Counted from the first letter of the stretch, positions 35,167-44,068 are shown. The stretch: 64,000 nucleotides of DNA from Lachnospira sp. UBA4346 (GCA_002394205.1 DGTC01000002.1:62001-126000), one strand, 5' to 3'. Numbers and translations: made by a program. The notes: generated by a model from the sequence alone, not told the origin.

Positions 35167-36198
35167 CTACGGGATATTTAATATGTCTTTTATCTGCTGT
35201 TCTGACATCTCTGCGATTTCCGCAATTGATTCAACTGTATAATCTAGCTGATATAATTTTAGAATCATTTGTACTTTTCCTTCGAATAAACCGGCTTTGC
35301 GACCACGTTCTTCACCTTCTGCAATTCCACGTTCTAAAAGTCCCTGTCCTAAATTACACATCTGCTCCACCTCCTCTGTTAATCCATCATCTGTTACGAT
35401 TCCATATTCTTTTTCTATTATACTTAGTTTATCACGTTCTTTGATATTTTGCGACAGTAATGTTGTTAATAATCGGTTGAGTTCATATCTTTCTGATTGT
35501 TCCGGAAGATTTTCTGCAATTCCTACCATAACAATATTGAAAATATCTAGATTGCCCTTCCAATCATGATGCCCTATCAGTTCTTCATTCGTTAAATGAA
35601 TATGATGGATACTCGACTCTTTCATATTCATGCACAACCAGATAGAATATACCTCTTTCATATCATTATATTGCATATTGTCAAAATCTCTGTTCTTTTG
35701 GGATGAAATCATTCGACTTGCATAAAAAATTGCTCGATTTAGAATATCGTATGTGACTGGCTCGTTTTTCTGTGCCTCGATATTTACGATGATTTTGGAT
35801 ACGCCGTCTTTTGTTCTGACGTAAAAGATAATATCATATCGGATTAGTCCTTCGCCAATCTCGGAATCTTCGGTATTCATACCGGATATGGTTTGATTTT
35901 CTGGAAGAAGTTGACTGTAAGATTCTTTCATTCTTTCCAGTTTTTGATTCGTTTTCTTTGAATCCGAATGAAAAAATTGGTTTGTTCGTCCACCTGCTAT
36001 TGGTACAGTACTTATCTGTGGTTCTCCTTCAATACATGCTGCGATTTCATCTGGATTCATTCCTTTGAATTCTTTTACAGTATTGCGCAGGATATAAGCT
36101 AGAATTTTCTTATTTGCCAATATCTTTTTGATACATTCATCATACTGTGTTTCTTCTCTGGCAGCAAGCAATGTTTGTGTTACATGTGTTTCTGTCAT
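35167..36198 (-). CDS. Rpn-family PD-(D/E)XK nuclease, tandem copy 1
   Basis: A 343-residue member of the Rpn (recombination-promoting nuclease/putative transposase) family. The nuclease core has Asp in RYDIIFYVRT and the E-x-Q pair in VNIEAQKNEP, followed by NRAIFYASRMISSQ and the helical C terminus EIAEMSEQQIKDIL. It is about 93% identical to the next gene upstream on the same strand (36624-37643), with ~20 substitutions and a 4-residue insertion (ERGIAEGEERGRK versus ERGEARGRK). Between the copies lies the palindromic repeat copy B. Inferred role: DNA cleavage in recombination or defence; no phage assay data exist here. Confidence 0.87.
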   Translation of the reverse strand: MTETHVTQTLLAAREETQYDECIKKILANKKILAYILRNTVKEFKGMNPDEIAACIEGEPQISTVPIAGGRTNQFFHSDSKKTNQKLERMKESYSQLLPENQTISGMNTEDSEIGEGLIRYDIIFYVRTKDGVSKIIVNIEAQKNEPVTYDILNRAIFYASRMISSQKNRDFDNMQYNDMKEVYSIWLCMNMKESSIHHIHLTNEELIGHHDWKGNLDIFNIVMVGIAENLPEQSERYELNRLLTTLLSQNIKERDKLSIIEKEYGIVTDDGLTEEVEQMCNLGQGLLERGIAEGEERGRKAGLFEGKVQMILKLYQLDYTVESIAEIAEMSEQQIKDILNIP

Positions 36199-36288
36199 TC
36201 ATGCTCCTTTATTGTATATTTTAAGAATTGAATTCATTTCTACAATTTATATTATACACAGTTTAAAAAATATTGCAATAGTAGATTC

Positions 36289-36494
36289 GGTTTGTGGATG
36301 TACTCTGTCTGATTGATGGACGGAATTTTTGACATACGGACGCATACAGGAAGAAGTATTATTTGGAGTGCCTGCAAAACTCGCCTACGGCTCAGACATG
36401 TTGCAGTCATCCAAATAATATTTTCCTGCTTGCTGGGTTTCATTCAGGCAGAGTATTCTCTGATGTGTATCTACTTACGGCATCGCCACAAAAC
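36289..36494. repeat. Dispersed palindromic repeat, copy B (inverted relative to copy A)
   Basis: Bounded by GGTTTGTGG (36289-36297) and CCACAAAAC (36486-36494). Its reverse complement aligns with 1183-1389 end to end, and the central stem (near 36351-36430) is the best conserved part. It fills much of the 425-bp gap between the two Rpn genes. The remaining flanks, 36199-36288, closely match the sequence upstream of the second Rpn gene (37644-37736), showing that gene and upstream region were duplicated together. Confidence 0.85.
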
Positions 36495-36623
36495 TTCTGC
36501 GAGGGTGTTTGTGAGGAGGTATTGTTTTTCCTATTAGTGTAATGCTGACGGAGATTTGTAATTTTCTGTCAAAGATTCTTTTGAAATACTTTTTATTTTA
36601 TAATTCTTTGAACCACTACGATG

Positions 36624-37643
36624 CTATTGAATATTTAAGATTTCTTTTATCTGCTGTTCTGACATTTCTGCGATTTCCGCAATTGATTCAACTGTATAAT
36701 CTAGCTGATATAATTTTAGAATCATTTGTACTTTTCCTTCGAATAAACCGGCTTTGCGACCACGTGCTTCGCCTCGTTCTAATAGTCCCTGTCCTAAATT
36801 ACACATTTGTTCCACCTCCTCTGTTAATCCATCATCTGTTACGATTCCATATTCTTTTTCTATAATTCTAAGTTTATCACGTTCTTTGATATTTTGCGAC
36901 AGTAATGTTGTTAATAATCGATTCAGTTCATATCTTTCTGATTGATCCGGAAGATTTTCTGCGATTCCTACCATAACAATATTGAATATATCCAAATTTC
37001 CCTTCCAATCATGATGCCCTATCAGTTCTTCATTCGTTAAATGAATATGATGTATACTTGGCTCTTTCATATTCATGCACAACCAGATAGAATAGACTTC
37101 TTTCATATCATTATACTGCATATTGTCAAAATCTCTGTTCTTTTGGGATGAAATCATTCGACTTGTATAAAAGATTGCTCGATTTAGAATATCGTATGTA
37201 TTTGGCTCATTTTTTTGTGCCTCGACATTTACGATAATTTGGGATACGCCGTCTTTTGTTCTGACGTAAAAGATAATATCAAACCGGATTAATCCTTCGT
37301 TAATCTCGGAATCTTCGGTATTCATACCAGATATGGTTTGATTTTCCGGAAGAATTTTGTTGTAAGGTTCTTTCATTCTTTCCAGTTTTTGATTCGTTTT
37401 CTTTGAATCTGAATGAAAAAATTGGTTTGTTCGTCCGCCTGCTATTGGTATGGTACTTATCTGTGGTTCTCCTTCAATACATGCTGCGATTTCATCTGGA
37501 TTCATTCCTTTGAATTCTTTCGCAGTATTGCGCAGGATATATGCTAGAATTTTCTTATTTGCCAATATTTTTTTGATACATTCATCATACGGTGTTTCTT
37601 CTCCAGCCGCAAGCAATGTTTGTTTTACTTGTGTTTCTGTCAT
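36624..37643 (-). CDS. Rpn-family PD-(D/E)XK nuclease, tandem copy 2
   Basis: A 339-residue near-twin of the gene at 35167-36198. The catalytic residues are kept (RFDIIFYVRT, VNVEAQKNEP), so both copies should be active nucleases if either is. Substitutions are scattered and conservative, which suggests both are under constraint and not decaying. The length difference lies in the Gly/Glu/Arg segment before RKAGLFEG, a place where Rpn proteins are known to vary. The duplication extends beyond the coding region on both sides. Confidence 0.87.
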   Translation of the reverse strand: MTETQVKQTLLAAGEETPYDECIKKILANKKILAYILRNTAKEFKGMNPDEIAACIEGEPQISTIPIAGGRTNQFFHSDSKKTNQKLERMKEPYNKILPENQTISGMNTEDSEINEGLIRFDIIFYVRTKDGVSQIIVNVEAQKNEPNTYDILNRAIFYTSRMISSQKNRDFDNMQYNDMKEVYSIWLCMNMKEPSIHHIHLTNEELIGHHDWKGNLDIFNIVMVGIAENLPDQSERYELNRLLTTLLSQNIKERDKLRIIEKEYGIVTDDGLTEEVEQMCNLGQGLLERGEARGRKAGLFEGKVQMILKLYQLDYTVESIAEIAEMSEQQIKEILNIQ

Positions 37644-37735
37644 TCATGCTTCTTTGTTGTATATTTTAAGAATTGAATTCATTTCTATAATTTATATTAT
37701 ATACGGTTTAAAAAATATTGCAATAGTAAGTTTGA

Positions 37736-37777
37736 CTTGTGGAGGGACTCTGCCTGCTAAATGGTCGGAAGGTATTT
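37736..37777. repeat. Truncated remnant of the palindromic repeat (copy C)
   Basis: ACTTGTGGAGGGACTCTGCC and the following GGTCGGAAGG resemble the left 40 bp of copy B. The reverse complement continues as AAACTTACT, which matches the right flank of copy A up to 1398. The rest of the element is absent. After it, a hairpin (AATGTTGTA/TACAACATT, 37823-37855) lies in otherwise A/T-rich sequence. Confidence 0.6.
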
Positions 37778-37877
37778 TATTGTTATTCATTGAAAATAGT
37801 TCAGGATTATAGGGAAATGTGCAATGTTGTATATTCTTTGGAAAAATACAACATTATATTTTTATATTAAATACATA

Positions 37878-37907
37878 TTGATAATTGTTTTTTTGATAAT
37901 ATATAAT
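37878..37907 (+). promoter_or_regulatory. Promoter of the isochorismatase-fold gene
   Basis: TTGATA (37878-37883), an 18-bp spacer and TATAAT (37902-37907), giving a leader of ~120 bases. Confidence 0.6.
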
Positions 37908-38035
37908 ATATGTGACGGATATAAATGTGATCATAAAATAGGATAAGAAATATACGCATAGATAAGGAGGGAAGAACGCATTACCGTATGAAAATAATCA
38001 TGAATTGGTGATATTCAAACGAGGAGGGAATTACT

Positions 38036-38581
38036 ATGAGAATTTATCCGGACGATACAGCAGTCTTAGTTATAGACTTTCAGGAAAAACTAATACCGAC
38101 AATGAATAATAGAATTGAATTGCTGCATCACACAAAGATATTGTTAAAAGGCTTGATAGAGCTCAATGTACAGCCAATTGTAACACAACAATATACAAAA
38201 GGATTAGGGCAGACTGTAGATGAAATTCGCACAATTGATGGACTTCCGGATGCGTTCGATAAGATTACATTTAGTTGTGTTGGCGATGAAGATATTTATG
38301 ACGCATTAGATAAATTAAATGTAAAGAATATCATTGTATGTGGATGCGAAGCCCATATTTGCGTATTGCAGACGGTGATAGATTTGCTGGCTGAAGCCTA
38401 TCATGTCTATTTAGTAACCGATTGTATTTCTTCAAGAAATCCGTATGATAAAGAAATGGCAATTGAGCGTGCTAAGCAGGAAGGGGCATATCTGACAACC
38501 AGCGAGGCGATTTTGTATGAATTGATGGCAAGGGCAGATACAGGAAGTTTTCGAAATATTTTAAGAATTGTAAAAGAATAA
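38036..38581 (+). CDS. Isochorismatase-fold cysteine hydrolase
   Basis: A 181-residue hydrolase of the isochorismatase/nicotinamidase superfamily. The catalytic triad is visible as Asp14 (VIDFQEKL), Lys76 (FDKITFSC) and Cys109 (GCEAHICVLQT), with the usual cis-peptide region before it. Members act on amides or vinyl ethers; the substrate cannot be predicted from sequence and the metal-binding residues of nicotinamidase are not evident. GAGGAGGG lies nine bases before the ATG. A single-gene unit. Confidence 0.87.
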   Translation: MRIYPDDTAVLVIDFQEKLIPTMNNRIELLHHTKILLKGLIELNVQPIVTQQYTKGLGQTVDEIRTIDGLPDAFDKITFSCVGDEDIYDALDKLNVKNIIVCGCEAHICVLQTVIDLLAEAYHVYLVTDCISSRNPYDKEMAIERAKQEGAYLTTSEAILYELMARADTGSFRNILRIVKE

Positions 38582-38613
38582 AGGATAAAATTTATCATAA
38601 AATATATAATAGG

Positions 38614-38641
38614 TTGTTTCTTGTACTGTGTATGTTAGAAT
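38614..38641 (+). promoter_or_regulatory. Possible pepF promoter immediately before the CAAAAA tract
   Basis: TTGTTT (38614-38619), a 16-bp spacer and TAGAAT (38636-38641). If used, transcription would start inside the hexamer tract. Confidence 0.4.
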
Positions 38642-38644
38642 AAA

Positions 38645-38696
38645 CAAAAACAAAAACAAAAACAAAAACAAAAACAAAAACAAAAACAAAAACAAG
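38645..38696. repeat. CAAAAA hexanucleotide tandem repeat
   Basis: Eight perfect CAAAAA units (38645-38692) plus a partial CAAG. It is the only microsatellite of this length in the window and lies 90-140 bp before the pepF start codon. Confidence 0.97.
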
Positions 38697-38782
38697 AATA
38701 TTATAGACTTGTGGATATTGAAAATTGAAAGTGAAAAAATAGAAAATAGAAGCATTGAAACTGTAATATGGAAAGGAAAATT

Positions 38783-40567
38783 GTGAAAAAATTACCAACT
38801 AGAAGTGAAATAGCGACGCAAGATAAATGGAAGATTGAGGATTTGTACGCAACGGATGCAGCGTGGGAAGCTGATTATGAAAAGTGTGTTGAAAATGCAA
38901 AGACACCTTGCAGTTATCAGGGAAAGTTAGCAGAATCAAAGGAAATGTTACTTGCAGCTTTGCAAGAGTCAGATGCGACGGATGAATTGATTGAAAATGT
39001 ATATGTGTATGCTTTTATGAAATATTATGAAGATACAACGAATCCGAAATATCAGGAATATTCCGGAAAAGCACAGGCAGTTATGGGAAGTTTATCAGAA
39101 AAATATGCATTTTTGATTCCTGAAATTACACAGATGGATGAAACGGTGCTGAGAAGCTATTTGAAAGAACCGGAGCTGCAGATTTATCAGAGTATGATTG
39201 ACGATTTGTTGGCGAAGAAAGAACATTCTTTATCAGAAGCAGAAGAAAAATTGCTTGCAATGGCAGGACAGGTTACAAGCTCACCCAATGAAATATTTTC
39301 AAAGTTTAACAATGCCGATGTAAAATTCGGAGAGGTTACGGATGAGGAAGGCAATCAGGTTGAATTGACAAATGGCAGATACAGCGTGTTTATGGAGAGC
39401 AAGAACCGTTCTGTAAGAAAAGAGGCATTTCAGGCGTTATATCGTCAATATGGAAATTATATAAATACATTATCTACGATTTATTATGCAAATGTAAAGC
39501 AGGCAAAGTTTTATGCACAGGCAAGAAAATATGATTCTACGTTACAGATGTATTTGAGCGGATCGTTTATACCGGTAGAAGTTTATCAGAATCTGGTGGA
39601 AACGGTTCATACTAATTTAGATAAAATGCATCAATATGTCCGGATTCGTAAAGAAGCATTGCAAGTGGATGAACTTCATTTTTATGATGTATATGCACCG
39701 ATGGTTGCGGATTATACGTGGAAGGTGTCTTATGAGGAAGCGAAGGAAATTGCGAAAAAGGCACTTGCGCCGATGGGGGAGGATTATGTTGCGCAGATTC
39801 AGCGTGGATTTGAAGAAGGCTGGGTAGATGTGCGTGAAAATGTAGGCAAGCGCAGTGGCGCATTTTCGTGGGGTGCTTATGGAACACATCCATATGTATT
39901 TTTGAATTATACAGATACATTAAATGATGTATTCACACTGGTACATGAAATGGGACATGCAATGCATACATTTTATTCAAATACAAATCAGCCGTATATG
40001 TATGCTGGTTATCGGATTTTCGTAGCAGAAGTAGCATCAACTTGCAACGAAGTCTTGTTGATTCACTATTTATTAGAACATGCCACAGACGAAAAACAGA
40101 AGAAATATTTAATCAATCATTATTTGGAACAGTTCAAGGGTACATTATTCCGTCAGACAATGTTTGCAGAATTTGAGCAGATTGCACATAAAAAGGTTGA
40201 AGATGGAGAAGTATTAAACGCCCAGAATCTTTGTGAAATCTATCGCAAACTAAATGAAGAATATTTCGGTAAAGATATGGTAATTGACGAAGAAATTGCA
40301 TTGGAATGGTCAAGAATTCCACATTTCTATACACCATTTTATGTATATCAGTATGCGACAGGATTTTCTGCGGCAGTGGCAATCGCAACGAAAATTCTTT
40401 CTGGAGATGAGCAGGTACTTGCAGGATATAAGAAATTCTTATCAAGTGGAAGCAGTATGCATCCAATCGAATTATTAAAACTTGCCGGAGTAGATATGTC
40501 AAAGCCACAGGTTATTCAGGATGCGCTGGATGTATTTGGAAAATTACTGGAACAGTGGCAGGCGTAA
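38783..40567 (+). CDS. pepF: Oligoendopeptidase F
   Basis: Cytoplasmic M3-family zinc metallopeptidase that cuts short peptides, 594 residues. The HExxH zinc motif is in LVHEMGHAMHTFY and the third ligand region in FVAEVASTCNE; the substrate-binding HFYTPFYVYQYATGF near the C terminus is also typical. The GTG at 38783 is preferred: AAAGGAAAA lies just before it and it yields the usual KKLPTRSEI N terminus. An in-frame ATG at 38768 has no ribosome binding site. The leader contains the CAAAAA tract, which may affect expression. Confidence 0.94.
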   Translation: MKKLPTRSEIATQDKWKIEDLYATDAAWEADYEKCVENAKTPCSYQGKLAESKEMLLAALQESDATDELIENVYVYAFMKYYEDTTNPKYQEYSGKAQAVMGSLSEKYAFLIPEITQMDETVLRSYLKEPELQIYQSMIDDLLAKKEHSLSEAEEKLLAMAGQVTSSPNEIFSKFNNADVKFGEVTDEEGNQVELTNGRYSVFMESKNRSVRKEAFQALYRQYGNYINTLSTIYYANVKQAKFYAQARKYDSTLQMYLSGSFIPVEVYQNLVETVHTNLDKMHQYVRIRKEALQVDELHFYDVYAPMVADYTWKVSYEEAKEIAKKALAPMGEDYVAQIQRGFEEGWVDVRENVGKRSGAFSWGAYGTHPYVFLNYTDTLNDVFTLVHEMGHAMHTFYSNTNQPYMYAGYRIFVAEVASTCNEVLLIHYLLEHATDEKQKKYLINHYLEQFKGTLFRQTMFAEFEQIAHKKVEDGEVLNAQNLCEIYRKLNEEYFGKDMVIDEEIALEWSRIPHFYTPFYVYQYATGFSAAVAIATKILSGDEQVLAGYKKFLSSGSSMHPIELLKLAGVDMSKPQVIQDALDVFGKLLEQWQA

Positions 40568-40618
40568 GTCGTTTATGATAGTATAATTACAGGTAAAATT
40601 TGTTAAGAATGTGAGAGG

Positions 40619-40662
40619 TTCTGGTTGTTCGTAAAAAATATATGCGAACAATCAGAATTTTT
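40619..40662 (+). terminator. Terminator after pepF
   Basis: A 13-bp stem with one mismatch (TTCTGGTTGTTCG / CGAACAATCAGAA) and five T residues. Confidence 0.88.
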
Positions 40663-40674
40663 AAAAAAAAGTTG

Positions 40675-40703
40675 TTGACAAATATAAGATGTTATAGTAA
40701 TAT
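40675..40703 (+). promoter_or_regulatory. Sigma-A promoter of tRNA-Gly
   Basis: TTGACA (40675-40680), a 17-bp spacer and TAATAT (40698-40703), about 37 bp before the mature tRNA 5' end. Confidence 0.85.
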
Positions 40704-40739
40704 ATCACTTGTGTTCAGCAAGACACGACAACAAAATAT

Positions 40740-40812
40740 GCGCGAGTGGCTCAGTTGGTAGAGCTCCTCCTTGCCAAGGAGGAAGTCGCGGGTTCGAGTC
40801 CCGTCTCGCGCT
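40740..40812 (+). tRNA. tRNA-Gly (anticodon GCC)
   Basis: A full 73-base cloverleaf: acceptor GCGCGAG/CTCGCGC, D-loop with AGTTGGTAGAG, anticodon stem CCTCC/GGAGG around loop TTGCCAA (anticodon GCC), and T-loop GGTTCGAGTCCC. Discriminator base T. CCA is not encoded and must be added by the CCA enzyme. A stand-alone tRNA with its own promoter and terminator. Confidence 0.98.
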
Positions 40813-40822
40813 CTAGTGTAAG

Positions 40823-40852
40823 AGGAAGGTCAGTTATTGGTCTTCCTTTTTT
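40823..40852 (+). terminator. Terminator after tRNA-Gly
   Basis: Stem AGGAAG/CTTCCT with a 13-base loop and six T residues. Confidence 0.8.
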
Positions 40853-40983
40853 CGTTTTACAGCCATTTTGTAAAAAAATACAAGTAAGAAACAGAAATAT
40901 AATTAAGAAAAAACACGAATGAAAAGAGAAGTGTTGAAGTGATAGAATGTAGCCATAAAAGGGAAATTTAGGAGGAATAAACG

Positions 40984-41856
40984 ATGCGATATACAATCGA
41001 AAATGATTATTTGCAGGTGGGGATTGATTCAAAAGGATGTGAATTGGTATCCGTAATCGATAAAGCTGGTGAGGAACATATCTGGGAAGGCAATCCTGAT
41101 GTGTGGAAAAGACATGCACCGGTATTGTTTCCATTGGTTGGAAAATATCAGCAGAATATCAGTGTGTATGAGGAAAAAGAATATCATATGGGACAGCACG
41201 GATTTGCGAGAGATATGGAATTTGAACTGGTAGAACAGACAGAGACATCGATTTGTATGCGTTTGACACAGACAGAAGAGACATTGCAGAAATATCCATT
41301 TGCATTTGTATTAGAATGTGGATTTTCTTTGGAAAAGAATCGAATTCGGGTTACCTGGAAGGTAAAGAATCCATCTGATACGGCGATGTATTTTAGCATT
41401 GGCGGACATCCGGCATTTGTTTCAGAAGAAGGAACAGTGACAGGTCACACGTTGACTTATTTTAAGGATGGTCAGGCATTGACTAACTTAGAATATCGTT
41501 TGTTAGGAGAAGAAGGATTAGTGGCACCGGATACATATGTGCTTGCGTTAGAGCAGGGAAAACAGGTGATTACAGAGCATACATTTGACAAAGATGCTTA
41601 CATTATAGAAGGAAATCAGGCAGACAAGGTTGTGTTGTCAGATAAAAATGGAGCGCAAATTGTGGCAGTAGAGATGGATGCTCCCGTATTTGGTATCTGG
41701 TCTGCGCCAAAGACTGGAAATCGTTTTGTATGTATTGAGCCGTGGTATGGCAGAGCGGATGCACAAGGTTTTACGGGAGAACTTGAAAAGAGAGAGTGGG
41801 GGAATGTTCTAAACGCAGGAGAAGAATTTGCAAGGGAATATAGGATAGAAATTTAA
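40984..41856 (+). CDS. Aldose 1-epimerase-family protein (LacX-like)
   Basis: A 290-residue galactose-mutarotase-fold protein. YLQVGIDSKGCELVSV, IWEGNPDVWKRHAPVLFPLVG, HGFARDMEFE, the His/sugar-contact strand SIGGHPAF and the C-terminal CIEPWYGRAD are typical of the aldose 1-epimerase family members often called LacX. The second catalytic region (Glu in FVCIEPW) is present, so mutarotase or hexose-6-phosphate epimerase activity is possible; the true substrate is unknown. AGGAGG lies eight bases before the ATG. Own unit after the tRNA terminator. Confidence 0.88.
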   Translation: MRYTIENDYLQVGIDSKGCELVSVIDKAGEEHIWEGNPDVWKRHAPVLFPLVGKYQQNISVYEEKEYHMGQHGFARDMEFELVEQTETSICMRLTQTEETLQKYPFAFVLECGFSLEKNRIRVTWKVKNPSDTAMYFSIGGHPAFVSEEGTVTGHTLTYFKDGQALTNLEYRLLGEEGLVAPDTYVLALEQGKQVITEHTFDKDAYIIEGNQADKVVLSDKNGAQIVAVEMDAPVFGIWSAPKTGNRFVCIEPWYGRADAQGFTGELEKREWGNVLNAGEEFAREYRIEI

Positions 41857-41918
41857 CGAATCAGTATACAGATGTTGTATTCCGTCTGAAAGTGGAACAC
41901 GAAAATCAATTTAGAGAA

Positions 41919-41947
41919 TTGATATTTGCTTGGCTTTTTGGTATACT
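41919..41947 (+). promoter_or_regulatory. Promoter of hisS
   Basis: TTGATA (41919-41924), a 17-bp spacer and TATACT (41942-41947), followed by a leader of about 150 bases. The T-box signature AGGGTGGNACCGCG is not present in this leader. Confidence 0.6.
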
Positions 41948-42101
41948 GTAAGCCATGTGCATTTATAGATGAAGAAAGCTGATATTATTGTGCACAAGTG
42001 TTGTATTTGCAGTTATACGGTGTATATACAAATGTGTATACATTGTACAGAAATATACAGAAATTAGCTATAAGATAACATTGGGAAATGAGGTAGAGAT
42101 T

Positions 42102-43364
42102 ATGAAAGTAACATCAGTGAAGGGTACGAATGATTACCTTCCAAATGAAGTGGAGATTCGTGATTATCTTCAGAATCGAATTTTAGAGGTATATACACAG
42201 AATGGGTTTGAACATATTGTAACACCAATCTTAGAAGATATTGAGAATTTGGATAAGAGTGAAGGCGGAGAGAACCTGAATCTGATTTTTAAGGTATTAA
42301 AAAGAGGAGATAAGTTAGACAAAGCGCTTGCATCAGGTGTTACATCTAAGAATGAAAATGCATTGGCTGATATGGGACTTCGTTATGATTTAACACTTCC
42401 GTTGAGCAGATATTATGCAAATAACAAAGATAAGCTGACACTTCCAATGAAATGTATTCAGATGGATCGTGTATATCGTGCAGAACGTCCACAAAAAGGC
42501 AGATTGAGAGAATTTATCCAGTGTGATATTGATATTATCGGTTCAGAATCAGCAGATTCAGAAGTAGAATTGATTCTTACAACAACAAAAGCATTAAAGG
42601 CAATCGGTTTAAAGAACTTTAAAGTAAAGTTAAATGACAGAAGATTATTACGTGCCGTATTGACAGAAATGGGATTTGCAGAAGCAGATCTTGACAGCGT
42701 ATGTATTACATTTGATAAATTAGACAAGATTGGTATGGAAGGCGTATCAGCAGAATTAACAGAGAAGCAGTTTGATGCAGCAGCTATTGAGAAGTTCTGT
42801 GCTTTCTTAGAAAAGAAGGATTTCAGTCTGGACTCATTAAAGAACATGTTATCAGACACAACACCAATTGAAAGTCTGGAATATATTATTCAGTCTGTGA
42901 AATCTTTAACAGACGGTTCGTTTGATGTTGTCTTTGATCTTTCACTTGTACGTGGTCAGGGATATTATACAGGAACTGTATTTGAAGTAGAAAGTATTGA
43001 TTTTAAGGGAGCTGTTGCCGGTGGTGGCCGTTATGACAATTTGATTGGCAAGTTCTTAAATCAGTCAATTCCGGCGGTTGGATTTTCTATTGGATTTGAG
43101 CGTATTTTCTCAATCCTTATGGAACATGGTATGGATATGCCACAGAGCAGAAAAAAGGTTGCCGTATTATATGAAGACGGAAAACTTGTAGAAGCAATCA
43201 AGGAAGCTGAAAAGATTCGTGATGCAGGCGATATTGCATCATTATATGTGAAGCCAAAGAAGACAGGAAAGTTCCTTGCGAAGTTAGAAGAACGTGGTTA
43301 TTACGGATTTATCATTGCAGGACAGTCTGAAGAAGTCAGCGTATTTGGTGCAGATAAGGAGTAA
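42102..43364 (+). CDS. hisS: Histidyl-tRNA synthetase
   Basis: Charges tRNA-His. The 420-residue class II enzyme has VKGTNDYLP, motif 2 (MDRVYRAERPQKGRLREFIQCDID), the His-specific LVRGQGYYTGTVFEV, motif 3 (GGGRYDNLIGKF and VGFSIGFERI) and a C-terminal anticodon-binding domain. HisZ (regulator paralogue) is less likely because the C-terminal domain and both active-site motifs are complete. The ATG at 42102 gives the normal N terminus; the longer frame beginning at 41988 lies in the leader. The Nudix gene follows after three bases. Confidence 0.94.
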   Translation: MKVTSVKGTNDYLPNEVEIRDYLQNRILEVYTQNGFEHIVTPILEDIENLDKSEGGENLNLIFKVLKRGDKLDKALASGVTSKNENALADMGLRYDLTLPLSRYYANNKDKLTLPMKCIQMDRVYRAERPQKGRLREFIQCDIDIIGSESADSEVELILTTTKALKAIGLKNFKVKLNDRRLLRAVLTEMGFAEADLDSVCITFDKLDKIGMEGVSAELTEKQFDAAAIEKFCAFLEKKDFSLDSLKNMLSDTTPIESLEYIIQSVKSLTDGSFDVVFDLSLVRGQGYYTGTVFEVESIDFKGAVAGGGRYDNLIGKFLNQSIPAVGFSIGFERIFSILMEHGMDMPQSRKKVAVLYEDGKLVEAIKEAEKIRDAGDIASLYVKPKKTGKFLAKLEERGYYGFIIAGQSEEVSVFGADKE

Positions 43365-43367
43365 AGT

Positions 43368-43868
43368 ATGGAACTTTGGGATATTTACGATGAGAATAAG
43401 CAGGTAACCGGTCGTACGATGAAGCGTAATGACTGGATTTTAAAAGATGGAGAATATCATCTGACAGTACTTGGCGTTATTCGCAGAACAGATGGCAAAT
43501 ATCTGATTACAAAGCGTGTAATGACGAAGGCGTGGGCGCCGGGATGGTGGGAAGTATCCGGAGGTGCAGCACAGGCAGGAGAGACATCAAAGGAAGCGGT
43601 TATGCGTGAAGTGCTTGAAGAGACAGGTCTTGATGTACAGAAAGCAGCAGGTGGCTATCAGTTCACTTATAAGAGAGAGAATCCGGGAGAAGGCGATAAT
43701 TATTTTGTAGATGTATATCGTTTTGATATGGATTTTGCAGAGTCTGATTTACATTTGCAGGTGGAAGAAACAGATGGTTATGCACTTGCAACGAAGGAAG
43801 AAATTGCAGAATATGCAAGTCAGGGAATCTTCTTACATTACGACAGCATTAAAGAAGTATTTATTTAA
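43368..43868 (+). CDS. Nudix hydrolase
   Basis: A 166-residue protein. The Nudix box is complete in GGAAQAGETSKEAVMREVLEETGL (G-x5-E-x7-REUxEExGU), and the N terminus (MELWDIYDENKQVTGRTMKR) is the pattern of the IDI-like/NUDIX group that hydrolyses nucleoside diphosphate derivatives or isopentenyl-type substrates. Substrate unassigned. It begins three bases after the hisS stop, so it is in the same operon. Confidence 0.92.
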   Translation: MELWDIYDENKQVTGRTMKRNDWILKDGEYHLTVLGVIRRTDGKYLITKRVMTKAWAPGWWEVSGGAAQAGETSKEAVMREVLEETGLDVQKAAGGYQFTYKRENPGEGDNYFVDVYRFDMDFAESDLHLQVEETDGYALATKEEIAEYASQGIFLHYDSIKEVFI

Positions 43869-43893
43869 TTGGATTATAGAGCATTATGCAGCG

Positions 43894-43934
43894 GAAGGCA
43901 GTTTGTATGAGTTGTTTCATACAGGCTGTCTTTT
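43894..43934 (+). terminator. Terminator of the hisS-Nudix operon
   Basis: Stem GGCAGTTTGTATGA / TCATACAGGCTGTC with two mismatches, then six T residues. Confidence 0.75.
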
Positions 43935-44043
43935 TTCATTGACACACGAATCCTGATAGGAAACATTATTGCAGGTAATTATTTGTTCTGCGGAATCCAT
44001 AGAAATACTTGAATTTTATGGAGAATATAAGAAAATATAAGTA

Positions 44044-44068
44044 CTTTTATAAAATATCTTTATAAAAG
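44044..44068. promoter_or_regulatory. Candidate operator upstream of the GH43 gene
   Basis: A perfect dyad, CTTTTATAAA, five bases, TTTATAAAAG. A possible -10 box (TATACT, 44095-44100) lies 26 bp downstream. The position fits a sugar-responsive regulator site, but no family is recognised. Confidence 0.45.

Noticed and set aside
38645..38696. CAAAAA tract as a CRISPR-like array
   Set aside because: The unit is six bases with no spacers, so it is a microsatellite.
38561..38798. Minus-strand frames with FLFLFLF or VFVFVFV repeats
   Set aside because: They are the CAAAAA hexamer tract read in reverse; no start site and no family.
41948..42101. T-box in the hisS leader
   Set aside because: No AGGGTGGNACCGCG-like sequence and no terminator hairpin.
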